64,000 bases of DNA from Bacilli bacterium (GCA_900755065.1 CAAEFC010000022.1:1-64000), one strand, 5' to 3'; shown: positions 7,803 to 16,367, numbered from the stretch's first letter. Notes: generated by a model not told the origin, from the sequence alone. Translations and numbers: made by a program.

Positions 7803-8060
7803 CTATTGAATATATCTTCTTTCGTTCGGATTGATTTCTCCGACTTCGTCTTTTTCATACAGCCAGACCGTTTCTTCGCGCAGGATCTCTTCCAGTTCCG
7901 AATACGAAATGCGGTATCGCAAATGCGAACTGATCCGGACGATGCGATCCTCTTTCGACGCGGTCAGAAAAGTCAACGGCTGCAATCGCGGTTTGAAGAC
8001 GAGGACATTTCCGGCTTCGAGCAACGCCTTCGCCTGTTTCAACGTCGTGATTTTCTGCAT
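7803..8060 (-). CDS. Small conserved-looking protein, function unknown
   Basis: An 85-aa soluble protein starting MQKITTLKQAKALLEAG. It mixes a helical N-terminus, a strand-rich middle (NVLVFKPRLQPLTFLT) and a helical Ser-Glu-rich end (YSELEEILREETVWLYEKDE). It begins 4 bases after the stop of the cysteine hydrolase gene and ends 13 bases before upp, so it is embedded in an operon and probably expressed. I do not recognise a family. Confidence 0.7.
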   Translation of the reverse strand: MQKITTLKQAKALLEAGNVLVFKPRLQPLTFLTASKEDRIVRISSHLRYRISYSELEEILREETVWLYEKDEVGEINPNERRYIQ

Positions 8061-8064
8061 ATCG

Positions 8065-8589
8065 TCAACGAATCTCGATGTGAAGGCCGCGAAGAACCTG
8101 AAAAGCCGCCTCTTGCAGCGATTCGTCGTAACTTTCCGTCAGTTCCCGGTCGATCCAGATCGGCGTATTCGGCAAAGCCGCTTTCACCATCACCGCGTTG
8201 GAAAGGACGCAAATGTGCGAGACCAGACCGCATAACTCGACGCTTCGGTATTCCTTTCCTTTCAGGTATTCGGCCAATTCCAGAGAAGGAAACGTTTCTT
8301 TCTCGAAACAGACGTCTTTTTCTTCATCAAAGGTCAGAGCGACCTGACCGTAGAGAAGATGCCCGTGCGTTCCTTTCAGGCAATGGACGATCGGAAGGTT
8401 TTTTCCTTCGATCGTGTCCGGATAATCGGAACGGTGCGTGTCGAACGTGAAAATCACGTCATCTCCGCCGTCCTTGTACGCTTTTATCCGTCGGGCGATC
8501 CGCCCGTCCAGTTCTTTTGCCTTCCCGAATCCGAGACTTCCGTCGACGAAATCGTTCTGATAATCGACGACGATCAAACACTTTTTCAT
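8065..8589 (-). CDS. Nicotinamidase-like cysteine hydrolase
   Basis: A 174-aa isochorismatase-fold cysteine hydrolase. Motifs are LIVVDYQNDFVDG (catalytic Asp9), a metal site like that of nicotinamidases (FDTH at about residue 49 and VHCLKGTHGH at about 68), KETFPS (likely catalytic Lys) and GLVSHICVLSNAV with the nucleophilic Cys near residue 127. These fit nicotinamidase, which deamidates nicotinamide to nicotinate in NAD salvage. Related amidohydrolases share the fold, so the substrate is likely rather than certain. Its start overlaps the preceding membrane gene by 4 bases (ATGA). Confidence 0.85.
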   Translation of the reverse strand: MKKCLIVVDYQNDFVDGSLGFGKAKELDGRIARRIKAYKDGGDDVIFTFDTHRSDYPDTIEGKNLPIVHCLKGTHGHLLYGQVALTFDEEKDVCFEKETFPSLELAEYLKGKEYRSVELCGLVSHICVLSNAVMVKAALPNTPIWIDRELTESYDESLQEAAFQVLRGLHIEIR

Positions 8590-9377
8590 TCTTTTTTCTC
8601 TCCTTCCGAAAATCTTCCCTTCTGCCTGAGACGTTGAATATCGGTCAGAACGCGGATCAGATAGACCAGGCGGAAAATTCCCCCGATCGCGGCGATGACG
8701 ATCAGAACCGATAGAACAGACAGATACGGCGTGAAGCCGTTAAGAAGCGTATACCTTCCTTCTTCGACGAGAATCTTTCCGAGCATTCCCTTCATCACCC
8801 CGATAGCGATCAACTGCGCGAAAAGCGAAACCGAACAGGAAACGAAAAGGATCCGCATATCCTTGTCGATCCGCCCCTTTTCTTCCCACCCGGTCGCGGT
8901 GCAGAGTTCCCGAAGATACTTTCCGACCAGAACGATGACGGAAAGGAAGATTCCCCCTTCAACGATCTGTATCAGGCAGGAAGCCATCGCCATTTCCCCG
9001 TAATTCGCCTGCAACAGGAGAAAGATCGAAGAAAGATACGCGGATTCTTCTTCGGGATAGAGGATCAGATTTAAAAGATTTTCCGCGATCTGATCGATCT
9101 GCGGAATCGCGTTGCGAATGATCAGGAAAGACAGCAAAGGCACGATCAGAAGTAACGCCAGTCCGAATGAAGTCGCGAGAAAAAGTCCTTTTCCGCTCTT
9201 CGTTTCGCGACGCCGGAAAACGGCGATCGAAAGCAGGAGAAACGCGACGATCCAGGTGAGATTGAAACTCAGTTGAACCTCGCCGAAGCGAAGCGAAACG
9301 GAATAAGGAAACAGAAGCAAAAGAAGTCCCCAGAACAGGAAATTCAGCGTTCGTCTTTCCTCGTCGGCGCTAAACAT
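8586..9377 (-). CDS. Multi-pass membrane protein of unknown function
   Basis: A 263-aa protein with about six hydrophobic segments (near residues 13-29, 40-55, 67-88, 138-156, 178-198, 216-238), a charged first dozen residues and a basic, Lys/Glu-rich C-terminus. No transporter or enzyme motif is visible. It starts inside the end of the M42 peptidase gene (8-base overlap) and ends overlapping the hydrolase start, so it is translationally coupled on both sides. Confidence 0.75.
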   Translation of the reverse strand: MFSADEERRTLNFLFWGLLLLLFPYSVSLRFGEVQLSFNLTWIVAFLLLSIAVFRRRETKSGKGLFLATSFGLALLLIVPLLSFLIIRNAIPQIDQIAENLLNLILYPEEESAYLSSIFLLLQANYGEMAMASCLIQIVEGGIFLSVIVLVGKYLRELCTATGWEEKGRIDKDMRILFVSCSVSLFAQLIAIGVMKGMLGKILVEEGRYTLLNGFTPYLSVLSVLIVIAAIGGIFRLVYLIRVLTDIQRLRQKGRFSEGEKKE

Positions 9378-10413
9378 TTTCTTCTCCGATCAGATAAAGG
9401 GCAATCAGTTTCAATGTATTTTCGATGCCGTCCAGATGCGTTCGTTCCATTCCGTGCGAGGCCGAAACGCCGGTTCCGATCAGCGCGCCTTTGAAATCCA
9501 CGCCGGCGGAAGAAGCCGCGCCGATGTCAGAACCGTAAAACGGAAAGACATCGACGGTGTAATTCAATTCGTGCGTCTTCGCCAAAGCGATGAGCCGCGA
9601 GGTCAGTTCGTAATCGTAAGGGCCGTTTGAATCTTTCGCGCAGATCGAAACGGCGTATTCGTTTCCGGCAAGATCCGCGCCGACGCACCCCATGTCCAGG
9701 GTTACGAATTCATCGATGTTTCTGTCCACCATTGAAGCGCCGTGTCCGACTTCTTCGTAGACGACGAAGTAAATTTTCGTGTCGTAACGGAAAGAGAGAC
9801 CGTGATCTTTGACGTATTTCAGCAATAAAAGCAAGATGACGACGGAGGCCTTGTCGTCGATGAATCGCGTTTTCAAAAACCCCTTTTCCGTCAGTTCAAA
9901 TTTCGGATCGTAACAGACGATATCGCCGTTTTGAATGCCGAGTTTTCCGACCTCTTCCCGGTTCGACGCTTTCTCGTCGAGCCTCACTTCGAGATCGTCG
10001 ATGTCTCTGGACTTGCTGTTCGCGTCTTTGTAAACGTGTACGGCCGGAGAAGTGGAAAGAATCGTTCCCGTATAGACCTTTCCGTCTCTGGTGTAAATCC
10101 GACAGTATTCTCCGTCGAGCGTCGCCGTGATCGGTCCGCCTAATTTCGTCAGCGCCAGATGTCCGTCGGCCTTGATCGAGCGGACCATCAGTCCCAGCGT
10201 ATCGCAATGCGCCGAAGTGGCTACCGTTTTCGTCGGATCCTTCCCTTTGATATCGACTTCCAGCGCGCCGTTTTTCAGAAGGCGGCAGGCATAGCCCCAC
10301 CGTTCAACCTCTTCCCGGATCAATCCGATCACGCGCGAAGTGAATCCGGTCGGCGAATCGCAGCAAAAGATTTTTTCCGCCAGTTCGGCAAACAACTTTT
10401 TATCCAACTCCAT
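9370..10413 (-). CDS. M42-family aminopeptidase (glutamyl aminopeptidase type)
   Basis: A 347-aa cytoplasmic metallo-aminopeptidase. Metal ligands are visible in AHCDTLGLMV (His/Asp near residues 66-68), FIDDKASVV (Asp near 180), YEEVGHGAS (the catalytic and metal-binding Glu pair near 212) and DMGCVGAD (Asp near 233). The GSDIGAASSAGVDFKGALIG stretch and the C-terminal SHGMERTHLDGIENTLKL are typical of the family. The frame is open much further upstream, but the ATG at MELDKKLF has AGAAAGGAAA before it and gives the family length. It heads the operon that ends with upp. Confidence 0.93.
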   Translation of the reverse strand: MELDKKLFAELAEKIFCCDSPTGFTSRVIGLIREEVERWGYACRLLKNGALEVDIKGKDPTKTVATSAHCDTLGLMVRSIKADGHLALTKLGGPITATLDGEYCRIYTRDGKVYTGTILSTSPAVHVYKDANSKSRDIDDLEVRLDEKASNREEVGKLGIQNGDIVCYDPKFELTEKGFLKTRFIDDKASVVILLLLLKYVKDHGLSFRYDTKIYFVVYEEVGHGASMVDRNIDEFVTLDMGCVGADLAGNEYAVSICAKDSNGPYDYELTSRLIALAKTHELNYTVDVFPFYGSDIGAASSAGVDFKGALIGTGVSASHGMERTHLDGIENTLKLIALYLIGEENV

Positions 10414-10553
10414 TCTCGTCTTTTTTCCTTTCTCTTGAAAAGAGTGTACCACGAATCGGGCGAAGAAGGTAGACTCAGTTTCCTTTTTCGGAAATATTCT
10501 TCGCTTTTCCGCATCGGAATATACTGATAATACCTGCGATAAACTATCTTTTG

Positions 10554-10562
10554 TGGTATAAT
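10554..10562 (+). promoter_or_regulatory. Extended -10 promoter of the MFS gene
   Basis: TGGTATAAT matches the extended -10 element (TGn plus TATAAT). No good -35 is present at 17 nt, as expected for this promoter type. It implies a short leader before the ATG at 10582. Confidence 0.55.
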
Positions 10563-10581
10563 GCGCATCGGGGTGAAACAA

Positions 10582-11769
10582 ATGAGCAAAGTCAAACTGA
10601 TCGTCTTCTTCGTTCTCTACGGTTGCCTTTACATTTCGGTGAATCTGATTCATCCCGTCACGACTACTTACGTGAGCAACTTGAATCTTCCCGATTACTA
10701 TTTCGGTTTCTTTTACTCGCTGATGTCTTTGGGACAGGTGATCGGCGCGTTCGCGTTCGGTTATCTTTCCGACCGGATCGGCAGAAAATGGCTGATCGTC
10801 GGAGGGATCGTGGGATACGGACTCTTTCAACTGGGATTCGGCTTCATCAACGCTTATCCTCCTCTGATCTTGTTTTTCCGCCTGTTCGCCGGCATTTGCG
10901 CCGGAATTCCGATCACGCTGTTCGTTTCAATGTGCCTGGACATTTCCGAAGAAGGTCAGCAGATCAAAATGCTTTCCGTCCTCAGTTCCTGCGCGATACT
11001 CGGCGCCGCGTTCGGTTACGAGATCGGCGGTTCTCTCTACAATTATCTCGGTCTGACCATTTCCCAGATTTTTCTCTTTCAGTTCGGATTCTGCGTTCTG
11101 ACCGCGCTCGTTTTCGCGCTGACGATGAGAGATATCCGACCGAAAAAAAGAGACGGATCGGCAAAGGAAAAACGCCCGTTCTCCTTTCGCGATTTTCACC
11201 CGCTGATGTTCCTTCTTCTGTTCGGCTTACTTGCCCTGACGATCGGTCAGATTCTGATCAACAAGTACTTAGATACCTACATCATTCACATCGGATACGA
11301 TCCGGCGACTCTGGGGCATTATACCCTTCTGACCGGTTTAATCGGCGCGTTGAGCAATATTGCCTTAATTCCCCTCATCAAAAGAATCCGCGAAAAGCAT
11401 CTGCCGTTTTTTCTCTGCGCCTTTGTCTTCCTTTCCGCCGTTACGACGTTTATTACCTTCACAGTCCCCGTCAATATCCTGTACCTTCTTTTCTCTTCCC
11501 ACCTTTTCTATATCGTCCTGAAATCGTTGATCACTCCGTTGGAACAGAAGGAAATCGCCCGTTACGCCGATTCGTCCAGTCACGGGAAGATCATGGGCTA
11601 CCGTCAGACCGTCCTCTCTTCGGGGAACGTCATCGGCCCTCTGATCGGAAGTCTGGTCTACACCAAAGGATCGCCTCGCGTTTTTCTCGTCGCCGCCGCG
11701 ATCATCGCCTTTTCCCTGATCGTCTATCTGGCTTATTTTTTTCTGAAAAGGCGCTTACAGGAAAAATGA
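10582..11769 (+). CDS. Major facilitator superfamily transporter
   Basis: A 395-aa permease with twelve predicted membrane helices and a central hydrophilic loop near residues 190-205 (DIRPKKRDGSAKEKR). The MFS loop 2-3 motif is present as GYLSDRIGRKW (about residue 68). It is most like drug or sugar-efflux MFS proteins, but the substrate is unknown. The ATG at MSKVKLIVFF has GGGGTG upstream; a longer version would start in the -10 box. It ends with a TGA stop, showing that TGA is not read as Trp here. The downstream gene is convergent. Confidence 0.9.
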   Translation: MSKVKLIVFFVLYGCLYISVNLIHPVTTTYVSNLNLPDYYFGFFYSLMSLGQVIGAFAFGYLSDRIGRKWLIVGGIVGYGLFQLGFGFINAYPPLILFFRLFAGICAGIPITLFVSMCLDISEEGQQIKMLSVLSSCAILGAAFGYEIGGSLYNYLGLTISQIFLFQFGFCVLTALVFALTMRDIRPKKRDGSAKEKRPFSFRDFHPLMFLLLFGLLALTIGQILINKYLDTYIIHIGYDPATLGHYTLLTGLIGALSNIALIPLIKRIREKHLPFFLCAFVFLSAVTTFITFTVPVNILYLLFSSHLFYIVLKSLITPLEQKEIARYADSSSHGKIMGYRQTVLSSGNVIGPLIGSLVYTKGSPRVFLVAAAIIAFSLIVYLAYFFLKRRLQEK

Positions 11770-11815
11770 CCGCCTGCTTTTTGCAAACGGCCATTCGGGC
11801 AATCGCAGTCGGTTC

Positions 11816-12610
11816 TCAACTTCCGGATGATTCATATCTTTTCGCGCAGAAGTTCCATACTCCGATCGCAATCCCCAGAAAAACCGCCGCCACGCCGATG
11901 ATGATCAAAGAGAGAACGTACGGCGAGGCTGAACGGAAAATGGCGATTTCGACGGGAATCGATACGATCAGCGCGAAGGGAAAAAGAAAAGTCAGGATCC
12001 ACTGAATTGCTTTCGGAAAGATTTTTAACGGATATCGGGAATACGTGGAAAAGTTATAGGCGATCTGCAAAAGCACGCCGCTGGTCTTGAAAATGAAGGC
12101 CAGCGATGCGAAAACGATCTTGATCGAGGTCACGATCACCGCGCCGAATACGGCAGCGACGCCAAGAAGAAGTACGGCCCCGAACGTCCATGAAACGTTC
12201 AACCGGCTTCCGCAGAGACTCATCATCAAAATGCCGACGACCAGTTCGCCGAGACCGTCCACCTGAAAGGTCTCGCTGATCACCTGAAACAGAACCGGAA
12301 TCGGACGAAGAAAGAACTGATCCATTCTTCCGGTGCGCACTTCAAAATACGAAACGCTCCAAAGATAATCGGTAAACAGGTGATCCAGAGCGATCGGAAT
12401 CATCGAAAATCCGTATAAAAATCCGAGTTCCATCATCGTCCATCCTTCCAGCGAAGGGATCGAATTCACGATGAAGTAAATCGAGAGAATCGAAGCGATG
12501 TTTCGGATAAAAAACGAAAAGATCATGATGAACGAGTCTTTTTTGTACGAAAGACGGGCGATGATCGATCGCTTGACGTAAGAAAAATAAAGGTGTATGT
12601 ACCGTTTCAT
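11816..12610 (-). CDS. ABC-2 type transporter permease (subunit 2)
   Basis: A 264-aa membrane protein with six hydrophobic segments, starting MKRYIHLYFSYVKRSI. It matches the ABC-2 membrane family that pairs with a dedicated ATPase and a second permease in exporters of the viologen/daunorubicin type, including the conserved MIFSFFIRNIASIL and EVRTGRMDQFFLRP stretches. It lies 3 bases after the second permease gene and is the last gene of the three-gene exporter operon. Substrate unknown. Confidence 0.87.
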   Translation of the reverse strand: MKRYIHLYFSYVKRSIIARLSYKKDSFIMIFSFFIRNIASILSIYFIVNSIPSLEGWTMMELGFLYGFSMIPIALDHLFTDYLWSVSYFEVRTGRMDQFFLRPIPVLFQVISETFQVDGLGELVVGILMMSLCGSRLNVSWTFGAVLLLGVAAVFGAVIVTSIKIVFASLAFIFKTSGVLLQIAYNFSTYSRYPLKIFPKAIQWILTFLFPFALIVSIPVEIAIFRSASPYVLSLIIIGVAAVFLGIAIGVWNFCAKRYESSGS

Positions 12611-12613
12611 GCT

Positions 12614-13447
12614 TTAACCTCCCTGAACCGTCACTTTTTTGCTCGCATGCGCGAATAGCCCTTTCGCCGCCGCTTCCAGAACGATCAGCCAGATCAGGCT
12701 GATGCCGATCGCCTCTAATCCCTCAACGAGAGAAACCTGCATCAACAGAATCCGGACGGGATTCTGACTCATTCCGGCAAAAGGAAGGTACGACACGATC
12801 GTCGAAAACACGCTCGGAAAAAAGGAAATCGGCAAAAGCGTTCCCGAAAGGAAAGAGACGATCACTTCCTTGATCGAATTCACTCCGAAAGACGAACTGG
12901 TGTAAAAGCAAAGCACTCCGAAAATGTAGTTGATGCAGTCCATGAGCAGAACAGCGATCACCGCCGAAATCAGAAAAAGGACAATGTCGGCGAGAAGAAC
13001 GCCGACGGAAACGACCGAGATGAATCCGATCAGAACGAAAACGGTATAGGAAATCACGAAAAGCGGCAATCCGACCAGCGCGAACTGCATCGAAGCGATG
13101 CCCAAAGTCGTGAAAACAAAGCGTTTTCGGTAGGAGATCGGTTTAGTGAAAGCCATTGCGATCGTTCCGTTTTTGATCTCATCGTCGATCGTCCAGAGGG
13201 TATTTGAATTGCTCGTGCAAAACCAGAAAATGTTGACGGTAACTAGATAAGTAATCATTTCCTTGAAGGAATAGCCGTTGATCACCGAATCCATTCCGTC
13301 GGGAGAATTGGAATAGACGGCGAACCAGAGAAAGACCACGCAGGCTACTTCAAACACGGAGACGATCAGCCAGATAAACAGGTTGAATTTATACGCCATC
13401 GTATTGATCGCGCCGGCCTTGTAAAAGGGCAGATAGCGTTTAAGCAT
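12614..13447 (-). CDS. ABC-2 type transporter permease (subunit 1)
   Basis: A 277-aa partner permease with six membrane segments; its start overlaps the end of the ATPase gene by 8 bases. The sequence DDEIKNGTIAMAFTKPISYRKRF (between segments 2 and 3) is the cytoplasmic loop expected to touch the ATPase and is typical of this ABC-2 group, as is KRYLPFYKAGAINTMAYKFN at the N-terminus. Two different permeases imply a heterodimeric channel. Confidence 0.87.
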   Translation of the reverse strand: MLKRYLPFYKAGAINTMAYKFNLFIWLIVSVFEVACVVFLWFAVYSNSPDGMDSVINGYSFKEMITYLVTVNIFWFCTSNSNTLWTIDDEIKNGTIAMAFTKPISYRKRFVFTTLGIASMQFALVGLPLFVISYTVFVLIGFISVVSVGVLLADIVLFLISAVIAVLLMDCINYIFGVLCFYTSSSFGVNSIKEVIVSFLSGTLLPISFFPSVFSTIVSYLPFAGMSQNPVRILLMQVSLVEGLEAIGISLIWLIVLEAAAKGLFAHASKKVTVQGG

Positions 13448-14444
13448 TTTCTTTCTCCCTCTTTTCCTGTTCGGTCAAGATGTCTTTAACGACGTCTTCG
13501 ATTCCGATTTCGGAAATTTTGAAATCCGTCGAATGAAGATGATGCAAGACAAAATCCACGATTTTTTCTAACGGAATCCGGTCTGCGTCAAATTTGATGT
13601 ACAGATTCTGCTCGTCCTTCTCGTAAGCGACGTTTCCCTGAAAGTCGTCCAATCCGGAAAGATCGAGTTCTTCGGAAAGCGATGCGGTGATCGTGCGGAG
13701 ATTGCCGAACCGATGCTTGATGTTGTCCAACGTTCCGTCGTAAATGATCTTTCCCTCTTCGATCATCACCACGCGCGAACAGAGATTTTCGATATCCTTC
13801 ATATCGTGCGTCGTTAGTAAGACCGTCGTATGGTATCGGGCGTTCATCGTCTTGATCGCGTTGCGGATTTTTTCTTTAACCAGCACGTCGAGACCGATCG
13901 TCGGTTCGTCCAGGAACAAAATCTTCGGGTTGTGTAACCAACTCGCCGCCAGATCCGCGCGCATTCTCTGCCCGAGCGACAGCGTCCGAACGGGCTGAGC
14001 GAGGAATTCCTTGATGCCCAGCGTCGCGGAGAGGAATTCCATTCTCTCCTTGTAGTCCTCATCGCCGATCGCGTAAATCTCTTTCAGCACCTTGAACGAT
14101 TCGATCAGGGGAATATCCCACCACAGTTGCGATTTCTGTCCGAAGACCACGCCGATCTTCTGCGCGATCTGCCTTCTTTTCTTGTATGGCTCCACGCCGT
14201 CGATCAGGACATTTCCCGACGTCGGCGTCAGAATGCCGCACATCATTTTGATCGTCGTCGATTTCCCGGCGCCATTTGAGCCGATATAGCCGACGATTTC
14301 GCCGTCCGAAATCTTCAAAGAGATGTGATCGACGGCTCGTTTGATCGCATACTTTCGCGAAAACAAGGTCGCGAACATCCCCAGCACACCTTCCTTACGG
14401 ATCGGTTTTTTGAATTCTTTCGTCAAATCGTTTATTTCTATCAT
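13440..14444 (-). CDS. ABC-2 exporter ATP-binding protein
   Basis: A 334-aa ATPase that energises the two permeases encoded behind it. Walker A is GSNGAGKSTT (about residue 55), the signature is LSLGQRMRADL and Walker B is ILFLDEPTIGLD with the catalytic Glu, followed by the H-loop TTHDM. The C-terminal about 90 residues form the extra domain seen in exporters of the daunorubicin-resistance and viologen type. The frame starts at MIEINDLTKEF with an AGGAGAT site. Role in toxin, antibiotic or lipid export is likely but not specified by sequence. Confidence 0.93.
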   Translation of the reverse strand: MIEINDLTKEFKKPIRKEGVLGMFATLFSRKYAIKRAVDHISLKISDGEIVGYIGSNGAGKSTTIKMMCGILTPTSGNVLIDGVEPYKKRRQIAQKIGVVFGQKSQLWWDIPLIESFKVLKEIYAIGDEDYKERMEFLSATLGIKEFLAQPVRTLSLGQRMRADLAASWLHNPKILFLDEPTIGLDVLVKEKIRNAIKTMNARYHTTVLLTTHDMKDIENLCSRVVMIEEGKIIYDGTLDNIKHRFGNLRTITASLSEELDLSGLDDFQGNVAYEKDEQNLYIKFDADRIPLEKIVDFVLHHLHSTDFKISEIGIEDVVKDILTEQEKREKENA

Positions 14445-14592
14445 CGTCTGATCTCCTTATTCCCATTATAGGAACATCTTCCGGGAAAATCACGCAATTA
14501 CCGGTTTCATCGAAGAAAGTCGGGCAAATCCCGGTTGCACCGTACATCCTTTTTCGGTTGCGTTTTTTTCATTTTCATTTTATCAAAAATAA

Positions 14593-14603
14593 CCCCCCCC
14601 CCC
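14593..14603. repeat. Homopolymer run of eleven C
   Basis: Eleven consecutive C (eleven G on the minus strand) lie in otherwise AT-rich intergenic DNA. Runs of this length are prone to slippage. A second run of nine C interrupts a gene near 38000. Confidence 0.9.
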
Positions 14604-14658
14604 GTCAACTTCATCGCGTCATTTTTTGCATTTATTTTTCTGTGTTGTGCTATTAAAA

Positions 14659-14691
14659 AAGTAGACAATGTTAAAGGGGGGGAAGTAGACA
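14659..14691 (+). repeat. Direct repeat AAGTAGACA, two copies 24 bases apart
   Basis: AAGTAGACA occurs at 14659-14667 and 14683-14691 with a G7 run between. Short repeated boxes like this are found at the ends of some insertion sequences, but no transposase is present, so it may be a relic or chance. Confidence 0.5.
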
Positions 14692-14769
14692 GGAGCAAAT
14701 CTACTTGTATACATGAAAACAATGGATGCACACATTCATCGCAAAAATCCACACACAAGTTATATCATC

Positions 14770-15633
14770 TTATACAGTACGAAAGAATAACGCCTTAAAT
14801 CTTTCTTTGATTATTCGTTTTAAAAAGGATTTATGATTCTCCGTCAGACAATCAATTCCATCAATTAACGAATAAATAGAATCCATATTGACAAGCGGTC
14901 TTATTCTTTCAATTGCTTTGTCACATTCTACATATTCATGTGATTTCATAAAGGAATAATACTGAATTCTTTTTCCGTTAAGAAGAATTGCCGATGTTGG
15001 AAAATCATAAATTCTTGCATTGAATTGTTGCTTATCCGCAAGTGCTTTTTTAATCGTTTCTTCATCAATTTGTGGGAATAAGCAAGAACCGCAATCAAAT
15101 ATCGGCGCTAAACAAACGTCATCTGTATCTTGATTATATAAGAAGCCCCAATTGCCATTATGTCTATCCCAATTGCCAATTAACGCATCTATTACGAACA
15201 TATTCCAAAAATGATTTGATAATTCTATCGGATCCATTATTTGTTGCTTTTCAATTGTTTCAACAATATCGTTTATATCCGTTCCATAACCATTTGATTT
15301 TGAGTCAATTATTTGATTCTTCACTGACGCAAAATCCATTAGTTTATATCCGTTATTTTCAAAATCTTTGCAAGCAACGGAAATCCGATTCCTATCTTTA
15401 TAAACATAATTGCCCAGAACTGTTTCTTGAGCCTTCACTCCCAACATATTGAATATGTGGCAACCGAGATATTCTGACACACAGGAATTTGCATAGGATA
15501 AGTTCATATTTTTAGGAGCATGTGATGGTAATTTCAACATATAAAGTTGATTATCCATTATTACACACAATTTATTACCATTCGCACCGCCATAAGATTT
15601 TTTTCTTGTTGGTAAAGTTGTAAAATCGATCAT
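14770..15633 (-). CDS. HipA-like protein kinase (short, CtkA/HipT-like type), putative toxin
   Basis: A 287-aa protein with HipA-type kinase motifs: a Gly-rich SYGGANGNK near residue 13, a candidate ATP-binding Lys34 (YMLKLP), the catalytic loop NWDRHNGNWGF with Asp156, and the metal-binding IFDCGS with Asp180. It is much shorter than classical HipA (about 440 aa) and lacks the N-terminal domain, as in CtkA or HipT proteins. Classical members phosphorylate a tRNA synthetase or other target and arrest growth. The start follows GAGGAG, which overlaps the stop of the HTH gene, so the two are coupled. DNA is AT-rich compared with flanking genes, suggesting transfer. Whether it is toxic is inference. 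Confidence 0.85.
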   Translation of the reverse strand: MIDFTTLPTRKKSYGGANGNKLCVIMDNQLYMLKLPSHAPKNMNLSYANSCVSEYLGCHIFNMLGVKAQETVLGNYVYKDRNRISVACKDFENNGYKLMDFASVKNQIIDSKSNGYGTDINDIVETIEKQQIMDPIELSNHFWNMFVIDALIGNWDRHNGNWGFLYNQDTDDVCLAPIFDCGSCLFPQIDEETIKKALADKQQFNARIYDFPTSAILLNGKRIQYYSFMKSHEYVECDKAIERIRPLVNMDSIYSLIDGIDCLTENHKSFLKRIIKERFKALFFRTV

Positions 15634-15643
15634 AGTATTCTCC

Positions 15644-16042
15644 TCATCTTAAATATTTATTTCTTAGGTAATCTGCTTGTTCTTTGCTGATTAAATTTTC
15701 GATTTCACAAACATTGATACTACTGTTTGCCTCATCGAGATAACAATCAAATAGAGGATTATTCCGATTCCTTTTATTTTTTATAAAGGAAATACTTTCT
15801 TTTAAAAAATCAGGCAAATTTTCTTCATAAGCAGGGTTATATAAAACGGGTTCTAAATCGATTAATTCCTTGATGTCGCAATTCAAAACTTCAGCCATTT
15901 TCATAATAATTTTAACTCTGCAATCTAGTATGTTACTTTTACCGGAAAATATATCAAACAATGTTGTTTTAGATATTCCGGTTTCTTTTGATAATCGATA
16001 TACCGTGTATCCTTTATTTTTTAAAAAATCATCGATATTCAT
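15644..16042 (-). CDS. HTH antitoxin-like regulator paired with the HipA-like kinase
   Basis: A 132-aa protein. Residues 1-60 are a Cro/C1-type helix-turn-helix (YTVYRLSKETGISKTTLFDIFSG). Residues 60-132 form an acidic tail (PVLYNPAYEENLPDFL... ending EQADYLRNKYLR) that may contact the kinase. It precedes the kinase gene by 10 bases, the usual antitoxin-first order. The promoter upstream is near consensus with a palindrome in its spacer, which fits autorepression. Codon use is AT-rich. Confidence 0.85.
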   Translation of the reverse strand: MNIDDFLKNKGYTVYRLSKETGISKTTLFDIFSGKSNILDCRVKIIMKMAEVLNCDIKELIDLEPVLYNPAYEENLPDFLKESISFIKNKRNRNNPLFDCYLDEANSSINVCEIENLISKEQADYLRNKYLR

Positions 16043-16059
16043 ATCCTATCACCGCTTTT

Positions 16060-16088
16060 ATTATATCGGTTGTCCGACATAATGTCAA
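16060..16088 (-). promoter_or_regulatory. Promoter and candidate operator of the HTH/HipA-like pair
   Basis: Minus strand TTGACA and TATAAT match the vegetative consensus exactly with a 17-nt spacer. The spacer contains TGTCGGACA, a 9-base palindrome (16071-16079), a good candidate for binding by the HTH protein. Confidence 0.75.
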
Positions 16089-16181
16089 TTCGATCTTTAA
16101 TGGACATTGGGTTAAAAGAATATAAAAAAGCAAAAAGGTTTGAAACAATAAACCTTACTGTATCAAACCTGTACTTTTAAA

Positions 16182-16258
16182 TGGTGACCTATACGGGATT
16201 CGAACCCATGAATGCATGCGTGAAAGGCATGTGAGTTAAGCCACTTCTCCAATAGGCC
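16182..16258 (-). tRNA. tRNA-Glu (anticodon TTC)
   Basis: Minus-strand cloverleaf with acceptor GGCCTAT/ATAGGTC (one G-T pair), discriminator A and encoded CCA. The anticodon stem CATGC/GCATG holds the loop CTTTCAC, giving TTC, and the T arm has GGGTTCGAATCCC. It is transcribed after tRNA-Asn with three bases between them. Confidence 0.94.
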
Positions 16259-16261
16259 AAC

Positions 16262-16337
16262 TGGCGCCTATCGAGGGACTCGAACCCACGACCGATCGGT
16301 TAACAGCCGATTGCTCTACCGACTGAGCTAGATAGGC
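16262..16337 (-). tRNA. tRNA-Asn (anticodon GTT)
   Basis: Minus-strand cloverleaf with acceptor GCCTATC/GATAGGC, discriminator G and encoded CCA. The D arm is GCTCAGTCGGTAGAGC, the anticodon loop is CTGTTAA and the T arm GGGTTCGAGTCCC. Confidence 0.95.
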
Positions 16338-16367
16338 ACACTTATCGCTCTGTTACGAGCAAAAACG

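Larger units (their letters stand above)
14445..14769. other. Intergenic region with homopolymer runs, left flank of the HTH/HipA island
   Basis: About 325 bases. The left part carries the -10 element of the ABC-2 operon (TATAAT on the minus strand near 14463). The remainder holds C11, G7 and a short direct repeat. A minus-strand frame of 83 codons crosses the C11 run but has no ribosome binding site. Composition changes here from about half GC to AT-rich. Confidence 0.6.

Noticed and set aside
14507..14758. Minus-strand frame across the C11 run
   Set aside because: No ribosome binding site, low-complexity content, and the C11 run would make it unstable.
16182..16337. tRNA pair as an attachment site for the HTH/HipA island
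   Set aside because: No direct repeat of a tRNA 3' end was found on the far side of the island and no integrase is present, so integration at the tRNAs is not shown.
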